From Deltaproteobacteria bacterium (GTDB lineage Bacteria; Myxococcota; B64-G9): DNA of 39,191 bases. Where the stretch lies: positions 1 through 39,191 of the forward strand of contig JAFCZJ010000103.1 of NCBI GenBank assembly GCA_019314375.1, given 5' to 3'. Both the position numbers and the translations under genes were made by a program. This document shows positions 1 through 8,561 of the stretch, piece after piece. The first letter of the stretch is position 1, and every line of letters starts with the position of its first letter. Under the pieces are notes generated by a model. That model ran no database searches, was not told where the DNA came from, and saw nothing but the letters and a program-made list of their open reading frames with translations.

Positions 1-381
<381 letters not shown>

Positions 382-491
382 CTATAATCACCACTTCTTG
401 CGCCCTCGCGTATCCGGTAAGCCCAGTTGCGAATATATTTAGGCCCGTTTTTGGGCAGACTTTTTAGTTCTAATCGTCTTGGGAGGTCACG

Positions 492-2828
492 ATGAGAAAA
501 GCTGGATGGATAATTTGGATAGGCGTTTTGATGTTCGCTTTTGCCTGTGCGCCGGGTCAAGGCCCGGTGGACAACACAGGTGACGCCGACGTCGTGATTC
601 ATGACAACGTGCGGCTGCTCGAAGACCACCCGGCCTTCGTCTCAGCCTCCCTCGAAGAGAACCGGATCGTTTACGAGTTCTCCGAGTCCGTGGCGGATTT
701 GGATATAGCCACAGGCGACGTGGTGGTCGGTCAAGGCTACCTCAGAAGGATTGAAGGCATCACCCGCGATGGCAATCTCCTCGTGGTGGATACCTCCTTG
801 ACGGCATTCCTCTTCGATGTCTTCCAGCGCGCCAAGGTCAGCGAAGTGATCGGGCCGCAGGATGTCGTGCTGAACGAGGGGCCCTACGGTCAGTTGCAGC
901 AGCCCGTGGATCTGACCATCAGCATTCCATTCGGTGGCATTAAGCTGGAATTGGGGACAGACGCTGGGTCGGGTGCCTCCGTCGAATTTCTTTCGGGCAG
1001 TGAGGTTCGTTTTGGTCCGAGCATCGTTTGGGTGCTGGATTGGGAAACCCCCGCTTGGTACCTGTTGTGGGATCTTTCCCGTTACGAATTGAATGAGTTC
1101 AAGATTGGGCTACGCGGCCAGTTCGATCTGACCATGGACATCAAGTGGACGGTCTCTCAATCTTGCTCGGCCGAGGCCACCAAAAAGCTCTTCGACCAGG
1201 GTGATGATGAGGGTTTGATGAATCGCCCTGCTCCGGAGTATCCCTTTAACTTCATGATCGGCCCTATCCCGGTTCGCGTCAGCATCGTGTTTAACGTGGA
1301 GTTCGGAGCATCCTTGACCGCCACCGGCGCGGGTACTGGTCAGTTCGGCTTTGATACGCATGCGATGATCGAGCCGGGTGTCCGCTATACGGGTTCCTGG
1401 ACGGCATATTTCGAGAAAGATTTTTCCGCCAACATGCACGATCCAACGGCTTCCAGCCCGGAGGCTACGCTGAAGGTCACGGCCAAGGTTTGGGCCAAGC
1501 CCATCATCACCATGGAGCTGTATGAAATTGGTGGACCCACGATCAGTCTGGATGTTTATCTGGAGGCTGTCTTGGAATTGCTGCCTGAGTTCTGCTTCAG
1601 CTTGACCTTCGGTGTCGATGCGGCCATCGGTGTTGCTTTCTCCGGCACCATCGCCGACTTGCTGAACCTGAATGCAAGCTTCTCGAGGAGCTTCTCACTT
1701 TACAGCACAGAATTGGCCCAAACCTGTCAGCAGACGGGCAACCTCGAAGGTCAGATCGTGATTTGGAACACCGATCCTGACGTGCCCATTCCTGGCGCAA
1801 CCATCGACATCTTCAAGGAAGACGGCACGAAAATAGAGCCGACCCTGACTTCAGCGGCGGACGGTTCATACAGCAAGGAAGGTCTGGAAGTCGGTAACTA
1901 CAATATCCACGTGGAGAAGGAAGGCTACCTGCCGGCCGATGTGGCGGTGGAGGTCAAGGCCGATCAGACCGTCTATGTGACCGAGCTGAAGGCCCTCACC
2001 GATGCCTGCGACGCGCCGGGCACCGCCTCGGGTGACGTGGTGGATGCGACCAACAACAACGGCATCGCGGCGCATCTGGACTTCCGAGCCGGTATGGACA
2101 TGCGCACTGGCGATATCGTGGCTTCGACGGATTGTGCCGCCAACGGCATTTACAGTATCTCGGGTCTGGACAGTGGCCACTACACAGCCCATGCCCAGTT
2201 GGATGGATACGCCGACGCATATTTCAACGTCATCGTTTGTGGTATCGACGATGGCGATCCCAACAACGACGAGGTGCCGGACCAACGCGGCATCATGTCT
2301 CCTTTGGAGCCGGGCAATTGGCGCATCATGTTGTCCTGGGGCGAGCGTCCCAATGATTTGGACTTGCATTGCTTGACCCCGGATGGTCGCCATATCTTCT
2401 TCCGTGACGTGGTCAAGGATGGCGCGGAGGCCCACTGCCGCGGCAGCCGTGATTCGGCACCATTCGTGGCCCTGGATGTGGATCAGACAAGTGGTTATGG
2501 TCCCGAAACTTTGACTTTCACCCAGTTCCAATCGGGTACATACACGGTCTTCGTACACAACTACGGTGCCCAGAACGACCACGAGTACCCGGGCGGTACC
2601 TATGCGGATGAGAGCACGCCTTTCTCAAGTTCTCAGGCCAAGATCAGGATCTACGACGGCCAGAACGAGGAAGTGGAGGCACCAGGAATCAACGTACCGT
2701 CATCCGGCGGCTACTTCTGGCAGGTCTTGACCATCAATGGCTCAACCCAGGAAGTGACCGTGGTCAACAGCATGGGCGGGGGGCAGAACCCGCATGACTT
2801 CATCGATCCGGTGACTTGCTTGGAGTAA
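492..2828 (+). CDS. large lipoprotein with carboxypeptidase-regulatory-like domains and a YfaP-like C-terminus
   Basis: The 778-residue product starts with a lipoprotein signal peptide (hydrophobic core, then lipobox AFAC with Cys at about residue 19), so it is probably anchored to the outer or inner membrane. ATG 492 is preceded by GGGAGG at 481-486. Residues about 20-410 are beta-rich and unrecognised. Around residues 418-510 and 510-590 are two repeats of the carboxypeptidase-regulatory/CNA-B-like fold (pattern GxVxxxxxxxPIPGAxV, then DGSYSxxGLxxGxYxxxxxxxGY). The C-terminal 180 residues (WRIMLSWGERPNDLDLHC onward, then GTYTVFVHNYG) resemble the YfaP/DUF2135-type domain of surface proteins. 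Function is unknown; surface adhesion or polymer binding is a guess. A strong terminator follows the stop. Confidence 0.85.
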   Translation: MRKAGWIIWIGVLMFAFACAPGQGPVDNTGDADVVIHDNVRLLEDHPAFVSASLEENRIVYEFSESVADLDIATGDVVVGQGYLRRIEGITRDGNLLVVDTSLTAFLFDVFQRAKVSEVIGPQDVVLNEGPYGQLQQPVDLTISIPFGGIKLELGTDAGSGASVEFLSGSEVRFGPSIVWVLDWETPAWYLLWDLSRYELNEFKIGLRGQFDLTMDIKWTVSQSCSAEATKKLFDQGDDEGLMNRPAPEYPFNFMIGPIPVRVSIVFNVEFGASLTATGAGTGQFGFDTHAMIEPGVRYTGSWTAYFEKDFSANMHDPTASSPEATLKVTAKVWAKPIITMELYEIGGPTISLDVYLEAVLELLPEFCFSLTFGVDAAIGVAFSGTIADLLNLNASFSRSFSLYSTELAQTCQQTGNLEGQIVIWNTDPDVPIPGATIDIFKEDGTKIEPTLTSAADGSYSKEGLEVGNYNIHVEKEGYLPADVAVEVKADQTVYVTELKALTDACDAPGTASGDVVDATNNNGIAAHLDFRAGMDMRTGDIVASTDCAANGIYSISGLDSGHYTAHAQLDGYADAYFNVIVCGIDDGDPNNDEVPDQRGIMSPLEPGNWRIMLSWGERPNDLDLHCLTPDGRHIFFRDVVKDGAEAHCRGSRDSAPFVALDVDQTSGYGPETLTFTQFQSGTYTVFVHNYGAQNDHEYPGGTYADESTPFSSSQAKIRIYDGQNEEVEAPGINVPSSGGYFWQVLTINGSTQEVTVVNSMGGGQNPHDFIDPVTCLE

Positions 2829-2850
2829 GGTAGGCTGAGTAGGCTTCATG

Positions 2851-2881
2851 AGGGCTGGGCAGAGATGCCCAGCCCTTTTTC
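2851..2881 (+). terminator. rho-independent terminator after the YfaP-like lipoprotein gene
   Basis: GGGCTGGGCA (2852-2861) pairs perfectly with TGCCCAGCCC (2866-2875) around a GAGA tetraloop, followed by a T run at 2876-2880. The upstream flank has no A run, so it serves mainly the plus-strand gene, just before the convergent gene ending at 2888. Confidence 0.93.
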
Positions 2882-2887
2882 TATGAG

Positions 2888-3397
2888 CTATTTGCGCTTG
2901 CTGCTTCTTTTCTTGCGGCTTCGACTGAAGCGCAGGGGATAGCGGGCCAATTCCTCGCCCTCCACTTCGATCACCATGTGGTACTTACCGGCCTTGGGTA
3001 TTTCCAAGTCGTCCCAATTGATGGCTTGACTGGCGCTGCCCTTGGAGCCCTCTTCACCCAACTCTAAGACGCCGTTCACCGAGGTCACTTCTTCCCCGGC
3101 GGGGTTTTTGACCACGATTCGAAACTCAACGGTGCCGCCCTGGGGCGAGGAGACGGTCGTGCAGCTCTCGAAGTGAGGGATGGTGGCGGGGAAACCCGGG
3201 ACCCGCCAAGCTTTGAGCGTTCTGCCGCGGCTGGCTTTGCATCGGCCATCTTTGCCGAAATCGACTTGCGCCGCCAACAGATGTTTGTCCACTTTGAAAA
3301 CAGCCTTGACTGGCGCTTCCTCTTCTGATGCCTGGGCAGGCAAGACCATTGTGAATGACATGAAGACCAGAACTCGACCCAAGAAAGATTTCAACAT
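2888..3397 (-). CDS. secreted protein of unknown function
   Basis: The 169-residue product has a type I signal peptide (MLKSFLGRVLVFMSFTMV, cleavage after AQA at about residue 23), so it is exported to the periplasm. The start is supported by GGAGGTG just upstream on the minus strand. The mature part contains two cysteines (about residues 53 and 79) that could form a disulfide, a beta-rich middle (VEFRIVVKNPAGEEV, then GKYHMVIEVEGEEL) that looks like an immunoglobulin-like or PPC-type fold, and a strongly basic tail ending SRSRKKRSSKRK. I do not recognise the family. It is divergent from the lipoprotein gene at 3529 and convergent with the gene ending at 2828. Confidence 0.75.
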   Translation of the reverse strand: MLKSFLGRVLVFMSFTMVLPAQASEEEAPVKAVFKVDKHLLAAQVDFGKDGRCKASRGRTLKAWRVPGFPATIPHFESCTTVSSPQGGTVEFRIVVKNPAGEEVTSVNGVLELGEEGSKGSASQAINWDDLEIPKAGKYHMVIEVEGEELARYPLRFSRSRKKRSSKRK

Positions 3398-3463
3398 GGA
3401 ACACCTCCGGAAGATGCTTTCTTATGGGCACAACAGGACCTGGAGCGCAAGTTGACTGGAGAC

Positions 3464-3493
3464 TTGGCAAGAGTGGAGGTGCCTGAGTATAAT
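3464..3493 (+). promoter_or_regulatory. sigma70-type promoter of the 3529 lipoprotein gene
   Basis: TTGGCA (3464-3469), 18-bp spacer, then a perfect TATAAT (3488-3493), about 36 nt upstream of the ATG at 3529. Confidence 0.7.
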
Positions 3494-3528
3494 CCCCATA
3501 GTTTTCAAACCCATTGAAAGGATTAATC

Positions 3529-4617
3529 ATGCGCTGGCAATCGACCGCCTTGTTGTTGCTTCTATCCTCGTTTTTGGTGGCCTGTCCTTCCGGTAAATAC
3601 GGAGAGTTGCCTGATGCGTCTGCTGCCGACAAGGCCCAGGCTGAGGCGATGTGGACGAAATATTTGAAGGCGCTGGGTGACAAGAAGCTGGAAAAAAAGC
3701 CGCAGATTCTGGCTCTGTTTTTCTCATCCAAGCTCATGGCTCATACGAGTGAGAAAAATTTTCAGAAAGACCTGGTTGCGGCCAGGCGCAAGATTTCCGC
3801 GGGTCTGTTTGATTCGGTATCGATTAAGGCATTGAAAACGGCAACAGGGGGACCCCTGTTGGTGCTGGACTCCAAGGCCGGAGAGGCCGGTATTCCACTC
3901 TTGAGAGAAGGTGACAGGTTTCGCTTTAACGACTTGGGTGCGGGCATGGGAGAGTGGTCCAAGGAGGCCAAGCATTTTGACAAGCCCATGCCCGAAAAGC
4001 CGAGCCTCTTGTTTCTCAAGCGTCAGTTGGCCGATGCTGGACTGGCGCAAGGAGAGCGCTTGCAAGCTGCGGTGGCCTTGTCGGATCCTGCGTATCGAAA
4101 GGTTATCATCTCCAGTCAGCGCAGCGTTGAAGATCCGGTCGTGAAACTAGGTTTGGGACTGGCCAGGGTGCGAATCGACGGCTATGACAAGTATTTTTTG
4201 ACGGGTTTTCCGACCCATGCCAAGGGCTTGGAGGCAGTGGCCAAAGCCGACCCGAAAATTTTTGAGGAAATGCTGGTCAAGCTGACCAACCAGGCCTCCA
4301 TGGTTGAGGATCCGCCGGCAAACGAGATTTTGTTCAAAGTGGCGGCCGGAGCCCCGCCTGCCATGCAAGGTCGCCTGGCCAAGTCTTTATACGACCTGGG
4401 CGAAGCCAACCCGGGTCGCTTTGCCAATGCCGTGTTCAATGTGGTCAAGGACATTGAATCTGATCAAGCCTTAGGGCTTTGGGCCCAAGAGGTCTCTCGA
4501 CGAGGGGGCAAGTCCCCCAAGGCGGCGTCTTTTTTGCGCAAGTTTTCCCGGCAGGGAGAAGCCGCGGAGCGAAAGCTCTGCAAGCGAATTTTGCTTCGTA
4601 TGCGTGCTGGGAAATGA
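3529..4617 (+). CDS. lipoprotein of unknown function
   Basis: Starting at ATG 3529 (AAGGA at 3517-3522 in the right place) gives 362 residues. An in-frame TTG at 3514 would only add five residues before the signal peptide. The N-terminus MRWQSTALLLLLSSFLVAC is a lipoprotein signal with lipobox LVAC. The rest is Lys/Ala-rich and largely helical, with a DUF-like N-terminal segment (residues 30-140: MWTKYLKALGDKKLEKKPQ onward) and a C-terminal half reminiscent of helical (HEAT- or TPR-like) repeats. I do not recognise a family. It has its own promoter and is 81 bp upstream of dnaJ, which seems to have a separate promoter. Confidence 0.8.
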   Translation: MRWQSTALLLLLSSFLVACPSGKYGELPDASAADKAQAEAMWTKYLKALGDKKLEKKPQILALFFSSKLMAHTSEKNFQKDLVAARRKISAGLFDSVSIKALKTATGGPLLVLDSKAGEAGIPLLREGDRFRFNDLGAGMGEWSKEAKHFDKPMPEKPSLLFLKRQLADAGLAQGERLQAAVALSDPAYRKVIISSQRSVEDPVVKLGLGLARVRIDGYDKYFLTGFPTHAKGLEAVAKADPKIFEEMLVKLTNQASMVEDPPANEILFKVAAGAPPAMQGRLAKSLYDLGEANPGRFANAVFNVVKDIESDQALGLWAQEVSRRGGKSPKAASFLRKFSRQGEAAERKLCKRILLRMRAGK

Positions 4618-4650
4618 TGTCTGTGCCCCTGGTATCGGGCCCAAGACGCA

Positions 4651-4679
4651 TTGACAAAAGCCATTTGGATGATTAATTT
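4651..4679 (+). promoter_or_regulatory. possible promoter of the dnaJ-like gene
   Basis: A perfect -35 TTGACA (4651-4656), 17-bp spacer and a poor -10 TAATTT (4674-4679), 20 nt before the ATG at 4699. The -10 match is weak, so this is tentative. No heat-shock (CIRCE) inverted repeat is visible. Confidence 0.4.
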
Positions 4680-4698
4680 CTAGCCCGGAACTTCAAAC

Positions 4699-5619
4699 AT
4701 GGCAGACTTTTACGACATATTGGGCGTTAGATCCAAAGCCTCTCAAAAAGAGCTCAAGAGCGCCTACCGCAAGTTGGCTCGAAAGCTCCATCCAGATCAC
4801 AATCCCGGCGACAAACGGGCAGAGGACCGCTTCAAGAAGGTGTCCGAGGCTTACGATGTCTTAGGGGACAAGAAAAAGCGTGAACAGTACGACTTGGTTG
4901 GTCATCGGGCATGGAAAGCCGGGGCCAAACAGGGGCCACCACCTGGGTCCGGATTTGGTGGTTTTCCTGGTGGAGGATTCGGGGGCGGAGGCTGGAGCCA
5001 GTCTTCTTCGGGGCAAGGGGGATTCGGTGGGGCGAACCTTGAGGATTTGTTGGGTGGGCTCTTTGGTGGTGGGCGTCGGGCGCGAAGGCGGACCGGGCCC
5101 ATGCGAGGGGAGGACAGCCTGGCCAGCATGTCCATTCCCATGGCGGATGCGGTACAAGGCGCCAAGCGCACAATCACCTTGAGCCAGCCCGGTGCCGGGC
5201 CGGAAAGCCTGACTGTGACCATTCCCAAGGGCATTGTTGAGGGACAAAAGATTCGGCTGGCAGGGAAGGGGCATCCGGGGCTGGCGGGGGGACCATCGGG
5301 CGACCTGCTCATTGAGATTCTTTTCGAGTCGGATGAGCGATTCGAACGGACAGGAGAAGACCTGACAGTTGAAGTGAGGGTTCCTTTCTCCACGGCAGCC
5401 TTGGGCGGCAGCATTCAAGTGCCTACCTTGGAGGGTTCGGTGGAGCTCACGGTGCCTGCCGGAACCCAGGGAGGTCAGCGCTTTCGCCTTGCGGCAAAAG
5501 GCTTGCCCAAGAGGGGATCTGCCCGTGGTGACCTGTTTGCCCGGGTGCGTATCGTAGTGCCGCGTGGGCTGGATGAGAAGGGGAGCGAGGCGGTTGAGCT
5601 GCTGAAGCGGTTTGAATAG
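4699..5619 (+). CDS. class B DnaJ/CbpA-type co-chaperone (Hsp40)
   Basis: The 306-residue protein has an N-terminal J domain (residues 3-66) with the HPD motif at 31-33, which stimulates the ATPase of DnaK. A Gly/Phe-rich linker follows (residues about 75-125, repeated GGFGG). There is no CxxCxGxG zinc finger, so this is class B (CbpA-like) rather than canonical DnaJ. The C-terminal domains CTD-I and CTD-II (residues about 140-300) carry VTIPKGIVEGQKIRLAGKG and VTVPAGTQGGQRFRLAAKG, the usual peptide-binding halves. It acts in the cytoplasm with DnaK. No grpE or dnaK lies nearby, so it is a stand-alone copy, probably a paralogue of the main dnaJ. Confidence 0.93.
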   Translation: MADFYDILGVRSKASQKELKSAYRKLARKLHPDHNPGDKRAEDRFKKVSEAYDVLGDKKKREQYDLVGHRAWKAGAKQGPPPGSGFGGFPGGGFGGGGWSQSSSGQGGFGGANLEDLLGGLFGGGRRARRRTGPMRGEDSLASMSIPMADAVQGAKRTITLSQPGAGPESLTVTIPKGIVEGQKIRLAGKGHPGLAGGPSGDLLIEILFESDERFERTGEDLTVEVRVPFSTAALGGSIQVPTLEGSVELTVPAGTQGGQRFRLAAKGLPKRGSARGDLFARVRIVVPRGLDEKGSEAVELLKRFE

Positions 5620-5663
5620 CCACTAACACCGTCCACTAACACCGTGTCGCTTTGCGACACGGT
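5620..5663. repeat. 13-bp tandem repeat running into a perfect hairpin
   Basis: CCACTAACACCGT occurs twice in tandem (5620-5632 and 5633-5645). The second copy runs into a perfect 10-bp stem, ACCGTGTCGC (5641-5650), loop TTT, GCGACACGGT (5654-5663). No T run follows on either strand, so it is not a classical intrinsic terminator. It sits between the convergent dnaJ-like and acyl-CoA dehydrogenase genes. Confidence 0.85.
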
Positions 5664-5666
5664 ATA

Positions 5667-5740
5667 AGTGTTTCTACTGGGGTGCCTTCTGTTTTTATGA
5701 TGGGTTTAGTTGAGTAGATTTTGCCTTTTGTAGAAACACT
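5667..5740. repeat. 10-bp inverted repeat with a 54-nt loop
   Basis: AGTGTTTCTA (5667-5676) is the exact reverse complement of TAGAAACACT (5731-5740). The right arm overlaps the stop codon of the acyl-CoA dehydrogenase gene. It may fold as a 3'-end structure; its role is unknown. Confidence 0.7.
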
Positions 5741-7580
5741 AAAACACAATCTCCAAGGGGCTCTTGTTGCCGCTGGTGATGGTCTTGGCCAGCGCCATGG
5801 TGTGGGGCAAGTAGGCATCGATGAAGAAGCGGGCCGAGTGTAGTTTGCCGTCGTAGTATTTGGCCTCGGGGTTCTCCTCGATGATTTTTGTTTGCGCTTC
5901 TTTGTCTTCAGCGCCGGCCTTGGCGTAAATGGCCTCAAGCTTTTCGTCCGCCACCACGGCCATCTCCAGCAGATGGTATGCCATGACGATGGTGCCGAAG
6001 AGATCCATGAAAGGCGTGGCGTTGAGCACGGGGGTGTAAATGTCACCGCTCATGCCTGCTTGCTGCACGCTCATGGCCACCTGAACCAGGCTGTCGCGGG
6101 CCTTCTCGAGCTTGCCGGCAAATTCGCCGAGGCGGGCGTGTTCTTTGGCGCTGTTGATGAAATCGTTGACCCGGGTCAGGTAGGTCATGAAGAAGAGACC
6201 GCCCTTGGCCGTCATCTTGCGACCGATCAGATCCAGAGCCTGGATGCCGTTGGTCCCCTCATAAATGGAGGCGATCTTGGCGTCCCGGCAGTATTGCTCC
6301 TGCGGGTATTCGATGGTGTAGCCATAGCCGCCCAGGATCTGGATGCCCAACTCGGTCATGCGGAAGCCGTAATCCGAGCAGTAGGACTTGCAGATGGGGG
6401 TCATCAACTCCATCATGCTGTTGTAGTTTTTGCGCTCATTCTCGTCTTCGTGGACTTCCATGAGATCCGAAAAATAGGCCGTGCTGTAGAGCAGTGCGCG
6501 CATGCCCTCCGTGAAGGCCTTCATGGTCAAGAGCATGCGCCGGACGTCGGGATGCTCGATGATGGGTAAGCGGGGGGCATCCACGTCCTTCATCTTGGCG
6601 ATGTCCACGCCCTGGATTCGCTCCGCGGCATACTGGAGGGCTTCCTGGTAGGAGGCGGCCGCCGTGGACTGGCCTTGGAGGCCCACGCCGATGCGGGCTT
6701 CGTTCATCATCAGGAACATGTATTTAATGCCCTTGCTCTCTTCGCCGATAAGCCAGCCATGGCTGGGACCGTCGGCACCAAAGACCATGGTGCAAGTGGG
6801 AGAACCCTTGATGCCCATTTTGTGCTCAATGTTGCCGCAGATGACGTTGTTGGCGTCAGCCAAGCTGCCGTCATCATTTACAAGAACCTTGGGTACCGCG
6901 AACAAGCTGATTCCCTTGATTCCCTTTGGGGCACCTTCGGTGCGCGCCAAGACCAGATGCACGATGTTGTCGGTTAGATCATGATCACCTGCCGAGATAA
7001 AGATCTTCTCGCCTTCGATGAGCCAGTGATCCCCTTCTTTTTTGGCCTTGGTTTTCAGATCGCCCACGGCACTGCCGGCGCCCGACTCGGTTAGGCACAT
7101 GGTGCCGCCCCATTCGCCGGTGAAGAGTTTTTCAAGATAGAGTTTCTTCATCTCCTCGGTGCCGTAAACTTCGATGACTTCGCCAGCGGTTGCACCCAAA
7201 CCCGGGTTCATGGCAAAGGCCACCGAGGCTGAGCTCATGATTTCGCCGATGGCGGTGGCCATGAGATGGGGAAGACCCATACCGCCGTACTCAGGGTTGT
7301 GGGCCGCGGCCACCAGACCTGCATCACAGAGTGCCTGGTAGGCTTCCTTGTAGCCCTCGGGCGTGGTTACCTTGCCCTTGTCGAAGCCGATGCCCTCTCG
7401 GTCCATCACGATGTTCAATGGCGCGATTTTGTCCGTGGCCAGTTTGATCGTCAGATCGAGGACCATCTCAATGGCCTCCCGATCAAAGTCAGCGTACTTT
7501 TCGGTCTTGAAAAGGTCTTCCATCTTCAGGTACTCGAAAAGGCAAAATTCGATGTCGCGTTTGTCCACTGCGAACGCCAT
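5739..7580 (-). CDS. acyl-CoA dehydrogenase, long (about 600-residue) FadE/DmdC-type family
   Basis: This FAD flavoenzyme catalyses alpha,beta-dehydrogenation of acyl-CoA thioesters in the cytoplasm. The 613-residue length fits the extended family that includes DmdC and many long-chain enzymes, longer than the 380-residue mitochondrial type. The N-terminal helical domain spans about 40-160; the FAD/substrate-binding segment MCLTESGAGSAVGDL is near 160-175; ISAGDHDLTDN is in the beta domain; the C-terminal helical domain carries IQILGGYGY and then IASIYEGTNGIQALDLIGRK, whose YEGT glutamate is the expected catalytic base. An extra C-terminal helical domain occupies about 470-613. AAGGAGG precedes ATG 7580. 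It has its own promoter and palindromic operator. The exact chain-length specificity cannot be told from sequence. Confidence 0.95.
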   Translation of the reverse strand: MAFAVDKRDIEFCLFEYLKMEDLFKTEKYADFDREAIEMVLDLTIKLATDKIAPLNIVMDREGIGFDKGKVTTPEGYKEAYQALCDAGLVAAAHNPEYGGMGLPHLMATAIGEIMSSASVAFAMNPGLGATAGEVIEVYGTEEMKKLYLEKLFTGEWGGTMCLTESGAGSAVGDLKTKAKKEGDHWLIEGEKIFISAGDHDLTDNIVHLVLARTEGAPKGIKGISLFAVPKVLVNDDGSLADANNVICGNIEHKMGIKGSPTCTMVFGADGPSHGWLIGEESKGIKYMFLMMNEARIGVGLQGQSTAAASYQEALQYAAERIQGVDIAKMKDVDAPRLPIIEHPDVRRMLLTMKAFTEGMRALLYSTAYFSDLMEVHEDENERKNYNSMMELMTPICKSYCSDYGFRMTELGIQILGGYGYTIEYPQEQYCRDAKIASIYEGTNGIQALDLIGRKMTAKGGLFFMTYLTRVNDFINSAKEHARLGEFAGKLEKARDSLVQVAMSVQQAGMSGDIYTPVLNATPFMDLFGTIVMAYHLLEMAVVADEKLEAIYAKAGAEDKEAQTKIIEENPEAKYYDGKLHSARFFIDAYLPHTMALAKTITSGNKSPLEIVF

Positions 7581-7613
7581 GGTGAGTCCTCCTTGAGTTT
7601 AAATGACGCACCG

Positions 7614-7644
7614 AGTCTAAGATCGATTGACTTGCCAGTCAATC
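7614..7644 (-). promoter_or_regulatory. acyl-CoA dehydrogenase promoter overlapped by a palindromic operator
   Basis: On the minus strand TTGACT (complement of 7637-7642), a 17-bp spacer and TAGACT (complement of 7614-7619) form a sigma70-like promoter 34 nt upstream of the ATG at 7580. The -35 lies inside a perfect 20-bp palindrome at 7625-7644, GATTGACT-N4-AGTCAATC. A dimeric repressor, TetR-type by architecture, bound there would block RNA polymerase. No regulator gene is in the window. Confidence 0.75.
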
Positions 7645-7682
7645 AAAAAACCTGCATGGGGAGGGATCTAGTTTTCTTTCTT

Positions 7683-8561
7683 TTAGGGGCTGGGTTCGAT
7701 TCGAATGCCCTGTGTTCGCTCAATTTTGGCTAAGATGATGTCGACCCAATCCTCGACGGTCAGCAAGAACTTTGGCCAGCGCAGCACGCCGCGCATCCTG
7801 CTTTTTTTGAGAAACGAGGCCAGTTCTTTGCGTGCCTTTTCTCTTTGCTTCGGAGGATCGATGCGACGGAAGCTATTTTTGGGGTTCTCAACTGCGAGGG
7901 GCTGGGCTTGCAGGTGACGTCTCAGCAAAGCGGGGTAGACTTTACGGTAAAAAACCTCTTCCGACGCAAAGAGTTTGCCCACCTTGCTCGCGGCCTCAAC
8001 TCGAGTTTCGCCTTCGTAGGATATGTTCAGGCAAGACAACATGAACAGGTCCAGATCAAACTCATCCGGCATGCCTCGCAGGGTCAGACCAGCCACCGCA
8101 TCCATGGCCGATGCAGAGCAAGCGACCAACTTGTCACAGGCCGACTCGTCTCGCCACCAGACCAGAGCCACCCGTTTGCCGAAGCGGCCCAGGATATATA
8201 TATCCGCGGCTTCTTCGGAGGTCTCTTGTTCGAATTGCTCCAGGGAAAGCAGGTTGTACTTGCAGTGTTTCCCGGAGTCCAGTTGCAAGTGAAAGATATG
8301 AGGCGGAAGGGCTTGGGCTGTTATTTTATGAGACCATCGCTTGAAGATGTTCTTGTACCCATCCGTAATGACAAAGAAATCAGGAAAGCTTGTCGACGTG
8401 GATGTGACTTGGCTCAACATGGAGCCGTACATGAAAATGCCGATTAAGTTCTCATCTCCGTAAGTCTTTCGGATGGCGTTTGTGAAGTCCTTCACCGCAT
8501 CGGCTGGACTGTCCAAGCAACGATCCCGAACCAGGTCATGGATGGACATCTTTGCCTTCAT
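7683..8561 (-). CDS. nucleotidyltransferase-fold protein of unknown function
   Basis: The 292-residue soluble protein has IGIFMYGSMLS (residues about 39-49) followed by FPDFFVITDG, which matches the GS...D-x-D/E layout of the polymerase-beta nucleotidyltransferase fold, though the usual paired Asp/Glu is imperfect (PDFFV). Downstream are a WWRDES segment and a Lys/Arg-rich C-terminal region (KQREKARKELASFLKKSR). I do not recognise a specific family. Its ATG overlaps the TGA of the patatin-like gene (ATGA), so the two are translationally coupled. Co-location with lipase and CoA transferase genes suggests a lipid-related role, but this is only context. Confidence 0.72.
   Translation of the reverse strand: MKAKMSIHDLVRDRCLDSPADAVKDFTNAIRKTYGDENLIGIFMYGSMLSQVTSTSTSFPDFFVITDGYKNIFKRWSHKITAQALPPHIFHLQLDSGKHCKYNLLSLEQFEQETSEEAADIYILGRFGKRVALVWWRDESACDKLVACSASAMDAVAGLTLRGMPDEFDLDLFMLSCLNISYEGETRVEAASKVGKLFASEEVFYRKVYPALLRRHLQAQPLAVENPKNSFRRIDPPKQREKARKELASFLKKSRMRGVLRWPKFLLTVEDWVDIILAKIERTQGIRIEPSP

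Noticed and set aside
1866..2582. Minus-strand ORF of 238 codons within the YfaP-like lipoprotein gene
   Set aside because: His- and Val-rich antisense shadow without a ribosome site; the plus strand has clear domains and a signal peptide.
5892..6569. Plus-strand ORF of 225 codons opposite the acyl-CoA dehydrogenase gene
   Set aside because: Antisense shadow; the dehydrogenase has all family motifs on the minus strand.
7686..7708. A tRNA T-arm-like GGTTCGATTCGAA
   Set aside because: No acceptor or anticodon stems surround it, and it lies within the C-terminal codons of the nucleotidyltransferase-fold gene.
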